Below, piece by piece: positions 1-4,314 of a stretch of 7,428 bases of DNA. The position numbers were made by a program, and so were the translations under genes. The notes beneath the pieces were generated by a model. It worked only from the letters and a program-made list of their open reading frames with translations, did no database searches and was not told the DNA's origin. Each line of letters begins with the position of its first letter. Positions within the stretch are counted from its first letter, which is position 1. Source of the DNA: RUG11462 sp045539315 (GTDB taxonomy: Bacteria; Bacillota; Clostridia; Oscillospirales; Acutalibacteraceae); contig JAZQFC010000032.1 in NCBI GenBank assembly GCA_045539315.1, forward strand, positions 1 through 7,428. The letters run 5' to 3'.

Positions 1-30
1 ACTCAAAACTAAACTTAAAATTCTTTTCAT
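1..30 (-). CDS. N-terminus of a third secreted protein (partial)
   Basis: Only the first ten codons are in the window, reading MKRILSLVLS, and the gene continues beyond the left edge. The start is supported by an AGGAG ribosome binding site 8 nt upstream and a promoter further up. The Lys-Arg followed by hydrophobic residues is the opening of a Sec signal peptide, and it matches the start of the GH16 protein upstream (MKRLVSIILS) at six of ten positions with conservative changes elsewhere. The product is therefore probably another exported protein of the same cluster. Its function cannot be read from ten residues. The frame is open to the edge. Confidence 0.75.
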   Translation of the reverse strand, partial: MKRILSLVLS

Positions 31-38
31 AATATACA

Positions 39-43
39 CTCCT
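39..43 (-). promoter_or_regulatory. Ribosome binding site of the third gene
   Basis: On the minus strand this reads AGGAG (extended AGGAGTG), 8 nt before the ATG at 30-28. The same motif and spacing are used by the GH16 gene. It is the main support for calling a real gene start at the very edge of the window. Confidence 0.75.
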
Positions 44-63
44 AAATATATAATATTTTTTAT

Positions 64-92
64 ATCATACCATATATAACTAAATTTATCTA
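64..92 (-). promoter_or_regulatory. Predicted sigma-A promoter, extended -10, of the third gene
   Basis: Minus strand: -10 TATGAT at 69-64 directly preceded by the TGG of an extended -10 (72-70), a 17-bp spacer, and a weak -35 TAGATA at 92-87 (four of six matches to TTGACA). Transcription would begin near position 57, giving a leader of about 27 nt before the ATG. The extended -10 compensates for the weak -35. Because the region is AT-rich, chance -10 matches are possible; spacing relative to the RBS favours the call. Confidence 0.5.
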
Positions 93-105
93 TTGCAAAT
101 TCGCT

Positions 106-147
106 AAAAAAACATTGCCAAATGCAAACTCCCCGCAAAAATGCGGG
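106..147 (-). terminator. Hairpin terminator region after the GH16 gene
   Basis: A perfect 6-bp stem CCCGCA (132-137) / TGCGGG (142-147) with a 4-nt loop lies 12 nt beyond the GH16 stop codon. In the minus direction the bases directly after the stem (GAGTTTGCATT) make only a poor U-tract. A run of seven T follows at 112-106, just after a weak second hairpin (GCAA 124-127 / TTGC 115-118). In the plus direction the first stem is followed by a cleaner T6 run (151-156), so it could also stop antisense transcription. Termination here is likely from position, but the element is atypical. Confidence 0.5.
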
Positions 148-159
148 AAATTTTTTACT

Positions 160-3100
160 TTATTTTAATTTTATTTTCTTAATACCTGAATATTTACTTT
201 TGTTAGTGCCGGCAATTGCGCGAACTTTTACTTGATATTTTTTACCCTTAGTAAGTTTTTTAGTGAATTTAAGTTTTTTAGAAGTAAACTTCTTCCACTT
301 CTTACCGATTTTAATTAATATCTCGTATTTTTGAGCGCCTGTAACTTTTTTGATTGTTACAGTAAGTTTATTGCCTTTTTTAGAAAGTTTTATTGTTGGT
401 TTCTTTAAAGTTTTTCTAGGTATTTCTTTACCATAACTTTCAACTTCGCCACAAACTGAACAAACTGTATCGCCTGTATAACCTTTTGTAGTATATGAAG
501 CGTCTTTTTTGCCTTTAAAAATAAAGTTATGTGGCAAAGCAGGAATCACTTCTGCTTCTTGTAAAATTTCATTACAAACTCCACACCAAATTCTATCAGT
601 AAGACCTGGTTTTGTGCATGTAGGCGCATAACCAAATTGAATTTGCTCGGTGTGGTCAAGTTTTGGAATTATCTCTTGCGCGACAATTACTTCACCACAA
701 ACTTTACAATATGAGCCGGTAGTAAGTCCTTCTTCCCTACAACTTGGGAATTTTCCTAAATCAGTAACAATAATATGCTCAACTTTTGGCATTACTTCTT
801 GTGCTATAAGAATTTCACCACAGACTTTACATTTACTTCCTTCTGTAAGACCAATCTCACTACAAGTAGGCTCTTTTTTCGGAACAACAATAGGAGTATG
901 CGATGTTTTTGAAATTACTTCTTGTGCTACAAGAATTTTGTTACAAACACTACACTGGCTACCTTCAGTAAGACCTGTTTCACTACAAGTAGGATGTTTG
1001 CCACTAACTACTTTTGGTTTATGTGCTTCAGGGTCTATATCAGTATAAGTATCTTTGTAAACTATGCTACATACAGCGCATGTATGCTCTGTATAGCCTT
1101 TTTCTTTACAAGTTGGAGCTACAACTTTGTCAAGACCTGCTTTTGCAGTATGCTTTCCTGTTGCTTGTGTGAAATCTGCTTTAAAGGTTTTGCTACAAAT
1201 AGTGCAGCTATATTCTGTATAACCCTCTTTGCCACAAGTTGGCTCTACAACATTCTTTTCTGCGCTCGTATCAGGAATATGCTCGTGATCTTCAATAGTA
1301 ACTTTTTTGAGTGTAATATCTTTGTCGGTTTGAACCAAATCATCACTGCCATACTTATTACCATCTTCATCAACATAATACATAAATTTTTCATCATATT
1401 GATATGGAGTGAAATAGTCGCCATCAACTGTGAAGTATTTCACACCGTCAACAGTTACAATATGTTCGCCGGCTTTGATTGTTCTGGTTTTATTAAAACT
1501 ACAATCACGACATCTATAAGTTACACTTCCGTTAGCAGTTTCGGTTGGCGCAGTGAAATCAGTGCTATAAATATTATGAGTACCTATATGTTCGATATAT
1601 CCAAGATTTTCTGTGCCACAAGTTTTGCAAGTATAATAGAAACCGCTACCCTTTGTACAACCATTATCGAATTCTGCTTTTGTGCTTTCATCAATAATGT
1701 GTCCCACAAAAGTGTAAGCGCCTGAAATATCTGTACCAGCACCCTTTTGATAATAATAATCGCAATCTACACAAGAACATTTGTAATATTGCATTGATGT
1801 ACAAGTATTTTCACCTAAAAGTTCATAACTGATATTATGACCTTTGATTGGCGCAGTTTCTTTTTCTTCGAGCACTTCGCCACACTCTATACATTTGTAT
1901 GTTGTAATCTCGCTATAATAACAGTCTGCCTCACGAGTTACAGTACCGTTATCAGAAATATGGTCTTTTGGCTTTTCGCCAATTTCTTTAGCGCAATACA
2001 TACAAGAAGAAATTTTAGTGCAAGTTGCATCATTATATGAATGATTACAATCCATTGTAAAATTACCTGACATATCTGCTGAAACGCTAATAATTTCACC
2101 ATTTAGTTTAAGAACATTGTTGTTTGCAATCGAAACAAACTGTGTGTTTTCCTCAAAATTTGTAAGCGATTTTAAATTGTTAAAGGTTGTGTTCGCAATA
2201 GTTACCTTGCCACCTGTCAAAGCGCTTTCAGAACTGAAAAGCATTGACGCATCATTAACAATACAACTGTTAAACTGCCAATTTTTATTGTTTTTTATTA
2301 AAAATACGTCTTTTCCATTTAAATTAAATGTACAATTATTAAACGTTGGCGCACCTTTAATAAATTTCAAATTATTTGTTGTATCACTAAAATTAAATGT
2401 ACAATTATTACACTTTAAATCAATAGCGCTGTAATAATCGTTAAATAAATAACCTGATTTTGATGTATTAACTGTAAAATTAACATTTTGAATATTTAAT
2501 TTAGTTGCATTGTTTTCCTCATTCGTATCAATTAATGTTGACGAACCATTTAAAATCTCAACGTTGCCGTTTTTAATTGTAATAACTTCGTTTTTAATAA
2601 TTACACAGAATAAACCTTTATTTATTTTCAAGGTTTTTCCATTTAAATCTAAATTCATTTCACAATGTAAATTTAGACTTTTTGTTAATTCAATATCATT
2701 TAAAAATTTAATTGTTCCGCCGTGTTTTATACGGCCTAATGCGGAGATAAGTTCTTCTTCATTAGCAACTTCGATATAATTAGAAGTTGTGATTGAATTT
2801 GCATTATTTAAAACAATATTGCTTTGATTATCAGTTTTCACAAGGAAAACTTTATCAAGATACAAAGTTCCACTATCTCGTTTGAATTTCAACTGAAAAT
2901 CGGTTTTTTCTTCTACAGTAATAGAACCGACTTTTGAATATTTCATTTGAGCATTATAATCTTTTTTTAACGAAATTGTATTTGCTTTTTGACCGTTAAA
3001 ATAAGCAGTATAACTACCACTGTCAGCGCCAACATAATCAACATAAACGTCATAATTGCCTGCTTGGATATCTTTTAAATGAAGATTTATATCAGCATTT

Positions 3101-4071
3101 GAAGTAACAACACAATTTTGAGCAGAAGGAATATTGTAATTCATTGTTACTCTATTAGAAGGTTCAAGGTTTTCTGCTTCAAAAATTTGATATTTACTAT
3201 AATCTTCTATATCTTCAAGTCTATAAACTCTTACATAATCAATAAGCATTTCCCAAACAGAATAATCTGTTCTTTGAGGATCCTCGCCCATTTGGAAACC
3301 TAAAATAAGCCATTGCTCCCAATCTTTAAAACAAGTAAGATTAGGGTCATTAAGGTCTTTTATGCTCATCATGTACTCATCAACGCCGATGATCATAATA
3401 GAGCCGTCCATATACACCCAAAAAGTATGAAATTCATCATTAAGCGGAACTCTATAAGGTGTACCATAATCACCCACGCCTGTAGCAACGTGTCCTGCAC
3501 TACCTTTATTCATAGTATAAGGTCTTGCGGTATGCAAAGTTTGCCAAGTGCTCGAGTTGCTTATATCGTCGTTAGCATCACCAAATGCTTCCATAATGTC
3601 AATTTCGCCAGAATGTGGCCATAAGCAACCGTTACCTTTAGGGTCATAATCTCTACCCATTGTCCAAATTGCAGGGTAAACAGACTTGCCTTTAGGAAGT
3701 TTTGCACGAACTTCAATAAGACCATCGCTCCAAGCGGCTCTTGAATTAACCTCACCACTTTGAATAATCTTATTTTCACGCGTTTCTTTTTCATAAGCAC
3801 GAAGTTTTAAACATCCATCAGAAACCGAAACATTGCCATCTTCTTCAGTACCCCAAATTTCTGTACAACGGCCCCAACCTTTTTGAACTGACCACTTTGA
3901 TTGATCAAGTTTATCGCCTTCAAATTCATCGTTCAAAACTAAAGTTGAATTAGCTTTAAAAATATCTAAAAAATTTTCAGATGTGGCTTTTTCTTCGGCC
4001 AAAACAGGAAGAACGCCAATCGCAGAAACAACAATTAACATTGATAAAATAATACTTACAAGTCTTTTCAT
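160..4071 (-). CDS. Secreted GH16 glycoside hydrolase with CBM, beta-helix, Cys repeats and basic tail
   Basis: Complete 1303-residue protein; start ATG at 4071 fixed by an AGGAG site 8 nt upstream, stop TAA at 162-160. Residues 1-25 are a Sec signal peptide (MKRLVSIILS onward, cleavage predicted after VLA25). Residues ~44-284 are a GH16 domain: entry motif NDEFEGDKLDQSKW, SGEVNSR, VRAKLP, YPAIWTMG, then GEIDIMEAFG with nucleophile E156, D158 and acid/base E161, and closing YVRVYR. The extra residue in EIDIME is the beta-bulge form found in laminarinase-type GH16, so an endo-beta-glucanase is likely; related specificities (e.g. agarase, carrageenase) cannot be excluded. Residues ~294-412 resemble CBM6/CBM35 (FEAEN start, LDKVFLVK end). 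Residues ~432-668 look like a right-handed beta-helix with recurring NCTFN-type turns. Residues 675-1219 form a Cys/His repeat region with 36 Cys. Residues 1221-1303 are a basic Fn3-like domain, about 35% Lys. No LPxTG, dockerin or SLH motif is visible. Confidence 0.93.
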   Translation of the reverse strand: MKRLVSIILSMLIVVSAIGVLPVLAEEKATSENFLDIFKANSTLVLNDEFEGDKLDQSKWSVQKGWGRCTEIWGTEEDGNVSVSDGCLKLRAYEKETRENKIIQSGEVNSRAAWSDGLIEVRAKLPKGKSVYPAIWTMGRDYDPKGNGCLWPHSGEIDIMEAFGDANDDISNSSTWQTLHTARPYTMNKGSAGHVATGVGDYGTPYRVPLNDEFHTFWVYMDGSIMIIGVDEYMMSIKDLNDPNLTCFKDWEQWLILGFQMGEDPQRTDYSVWEMLIDYVRVYRLEDIEDYSKYQIFEAENLEPSNRVTMNYNIPSAQNCVVTSNADINLHLKDIQAGNYDVYVDYVGADSGSYTAYFNGQKANTISLKKDYNAQMKYSKVGSITVEEKTDFQLKFKRDSGTLYLDKVFLVKTDNQSNIVLNNANSITTSNYIEVANEEELISALGRIKHGGTIKFLNDIELTKSLNLHCEMNLDLNGKTLKINKGLFCVIIKNEVITIKNGNVEILNGSSTLIDTNEENNATKLNIQNVNFTVNTSKSGYLFNDYYSAIDLKCNNCTFNFSDTTNNLKFIKGAPTFNNCTFNLNGKDVFLIKNNKNWQFNSCIVNDASMLFSSESALTGGKVTIANTTFNNLKSLTNFEENTQFVSIANNNVLKLNGEIISVSADMSGNFTMDCNHSYNDATCTKISSCMYCAKEIGEKPKDHISDNGTVTREADCYYSEITTYKCIECGEVLEEKETAPIKGHNISYELLGENTCTSMQYYKCSCVDCDYYYQKGAGTDISGAYTFVGHIIDESTKAEFDNGCTKGSGFYYTCKTCGTENLGYIEHIGTHNIYSTDFTAPTETANGSVTYRCRDCSFNKTRTIKAGEHIVTVDGVKYFTVDGDYFTPYQYDEKFMYYVDEDGNKYGSDDLVQTDKDITLKKVTIEDHEHIPDTSAEKNVVEPTCGKEGYTEYSCTICSKTFKADFTQATGKHTAKAGLDKVVAPTCKEKGYTEHTCAVCSIVYKDTYTDIDPEAHKPKVVSGKHPTCSETGLTEGSQCSVCNKILVAQEVISKTSHTPIVVPKKEPTCSEIGLTEGSKCKVCGEILIAQEVMPKVEHIIVTDLGKFPSCREEGLTTGSYCKVCGEVIVAQEIIPKLDHTEQIQFGYAPTCTKPGLTDRIWCGVCNEILQEAEVIPALPHNFIFKGKKDASYTTKGYTGDTVCSVCGEVESYGKEIPRKTLKKPTIKLSKKGNKLTVTIKKVTGAQKYEILIKIGKKWKKFTSKKLKFTKKLTKGKKYQVKVRAIAGTNKSKYSGIKKIKLK
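415..1287 (-). repeat. Seven tandem Cys/His-rich protein repeats (~41 residues each)
   Basis: Residues 929-1219 of the GH16 protein contain seven repeats, each opening with a His-containing segment, then PTC, three residues, G(L/Y)T, and a CxxC. In the last five the period is exactly 41 residues (123 bp): opening His at 1017, 1058, 1099, 1140 and 1181, and CxxC at 1040, 1081, 1122, 1163 and 1204. The two earlier units (Cys 946/956/959 and 988/998/1001) have one residue fewer between the first Cys and the CxxC. The final unit has Tyr1193 in place of its first Cys. More divergent relatives precede them (residues 675-865). Similar HxnC..CxxC repeats are familiar in Firmicute surface proteins but, to my knowledge, have no assigned function. 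One His plus three Cys per unit could bind a metal or form disulfides; that is inference. Confidence 0.85.
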
Positions 4072-4079
4072 AAAAAATT

Positions 4080-4084
4080 CTCCT
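4080..4084 (-). promoter_or_regulatory. Ribosome binding site of the GH16 gene
   Basis: Minus strand AGGAG within AAAGGAGAA, 8 nt before the ATG at 4071-4069. It fixes the start at 4071, directly followed by the signal peptide. Confidence 0.85.
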
Positions 4085-4105
4085 TTATCTTTATAACTTA
4101 TTATA

Positions 4106-4134
4106 ATTATATATTACATAGAAATTAAATTCAA
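4106..4134 (-). promoter_or_regulatory. Predicted sigma-A promoter of the GH16 gene
   Basis: Minus strand: -35 TTGAAT at 4134-4129 (four of six matches), a 17-bp spacer and a consensus -10 TATAAT at 4111-4106. Predicted start of transcription is near 4099, leaving a leader of about 28 nt. A second TATAAT directly downstream (4105-4100) has no good -35. The promoter lies after the terminator of the upstream gene, so the GH16 gene is probably transcribed alone. Confidence 0.65.
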
Positions 4135-4142
4135 GTGAATTT
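4127..4142. promoter_or_regulatory. Operator-like perfect palindrome overlapping the GH16 -35 box
   Basis: AAATTCA (4127-4133), two bases, TGAATTT (4136-4142): a perfect 7-bp inverted repeat of 16 bp in all. It covers the whole predicted -35 hexamer of the GH16 promoter, where a bound dimer would block RNA polymerase. The sequence is AT-rich, so chance occurrence is possible, and no regulator gene is in the window to pair with it. No copy was seen upstream of the third gene. Confidence 0.35.
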
Positions 4143-4156
4143 CGCACCTAAAAATA

Positions 4157-4185
4157 TTGAACATCACACCACTCTATGATAGAGT
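4157..4185 (+). promoter_or_regulatory. Predicted plus-strand promoter (extended -10)
   Basis: Plus strand: -35 TTGAAC (4157-4162, four of six matches), exactly 17 bp, then -10 TAGAGT (4180-4185, four of six) preceded by TGA of an extended -10 (4177-4179). It is divergent from the GH16 promoter, with the two -35 boxes 22 bp apart. The -10 is the right arm of a small palindrome ACTCTA-TGA-TAGAGT (4171-4185). It would direct transcription into the non-coding stretch ending at the 4281-4303 hairpin. Confidence 0.4.
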
Positions 4186-4265
4186 ATAAGATTTATTATA
4201 AGGGAGACCATTGATTGGCTGTTGTTTCGAGAACACATTGCGCTCCCCTACGAGTGTATATTCAA
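4157..4265. repeat. Possible small inverted-repeat element (MITE-like)
   Basis: The ends form an imperfect terminal inverted repeat: TTGAACATCACAC at 4157-4169 against TTGAATATACAC, the reverse complement of 4254-4265 (one substitution and one indel). Near-matching octamers lie just outside (CTAAAAAT 4148-4155 and CTATAAAT 4266-4273), though the left one is offset by one base, so a target duplication is only suggestive. There is no transposase in this 109-bp stretch. It coincides with the candidate small RNA promoter and body, so element and RNA may be one thing. No other copy is seen in this window. Confidence 0.25.
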
Positions 4266-4310
4266 CTATAAATCAACAAAACCACCCTCGAAACGAGGGT
4301 GGTTTTTGTT
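4191..4310 (+). ncRNA. Candidate plus-strand small RNA (~115-120 nt)
   Basis: Bounded by the predicted extended -10 promoter (start near 4190-4192) and by the hairpin at 4281-4303, which in this direction is followed by TTTTGTTG. The body can fold with an outer stem GGGAG (4202-4206) / CTCCC (4243-4247) enclosing two small hairpins: CCA/TGG (4208-4210 / 4216-4218) and TGTT/AACA around TTTCGAG-type bases (4223-4235). It has local G+C higher than the surrounding intergenic DNA. I do not recognise it as a named RNA family. Its 3' part is antisense only to the terminator of the repeat-protein gene. It could also simply be element DNA that is not transcribed. Confidence 0.33.
4275..4310 (-). terminator. 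Strong hairpin terminator of the repeat-protein gene (bidirectional)
   Basis: Perfect 10-bp stem ACCACCCTCG (4281-4290) / CGAGGGTGGT (4294-4303) with an AAA loop, extended by A-U pairs on both sides, 11 nt beyond the TAA stop at 4317-4315. On the minus strand the stem is followed by TTTGTTGATTT; on the plus strand by TTTTGTTG. It can thus terminate the repeat-protein gene and also the candidate plus-strand RNA. Confidence 0.88.
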
Positions 4311-4314
4311 GTAA

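Noticed and set aside
160..411. Standard surface anchors (LPxTG sortase signal, dockerin, SLH) at the C-termini
   Set aside because: Neither C-terminus has an LPxTG-like motif followed by a hydrophobic segment, nor Ca-binding dockerin repeats or SLH signatures. Both end directly in Lys-rich strands.
415..1287. Regular direct repeats that could suggest a CRISPR array
   Set aside because: The period is 123 bp, the units are continuous in one long reading frame and diverge along their whole length, and there are no unique spacers between identical repeats. The same holds for the ~210-bp repeats at 4636-6957.
650..1725. Long plus-strand reading frames (about 132 and 267 codons) opposite the GH16 gene
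   Set aside because: They lie antisense to the Cys-repeat coding region. Their internal repetition simply mirrors the 41-residue repeats, and no RBS or promoter was seen. The minus-strand frame has a clear signal peptide and domains.
4202..4247. tRNA-like appearance (GGGAG...CTCCC closing stem and a TTCGAGA loop)
   Set aside because: The T-arm stem pairs at only three positions, spacing to the closing stem is wrong, there is no anticodon arm and the length (46 nt) is too short for a tRNA.
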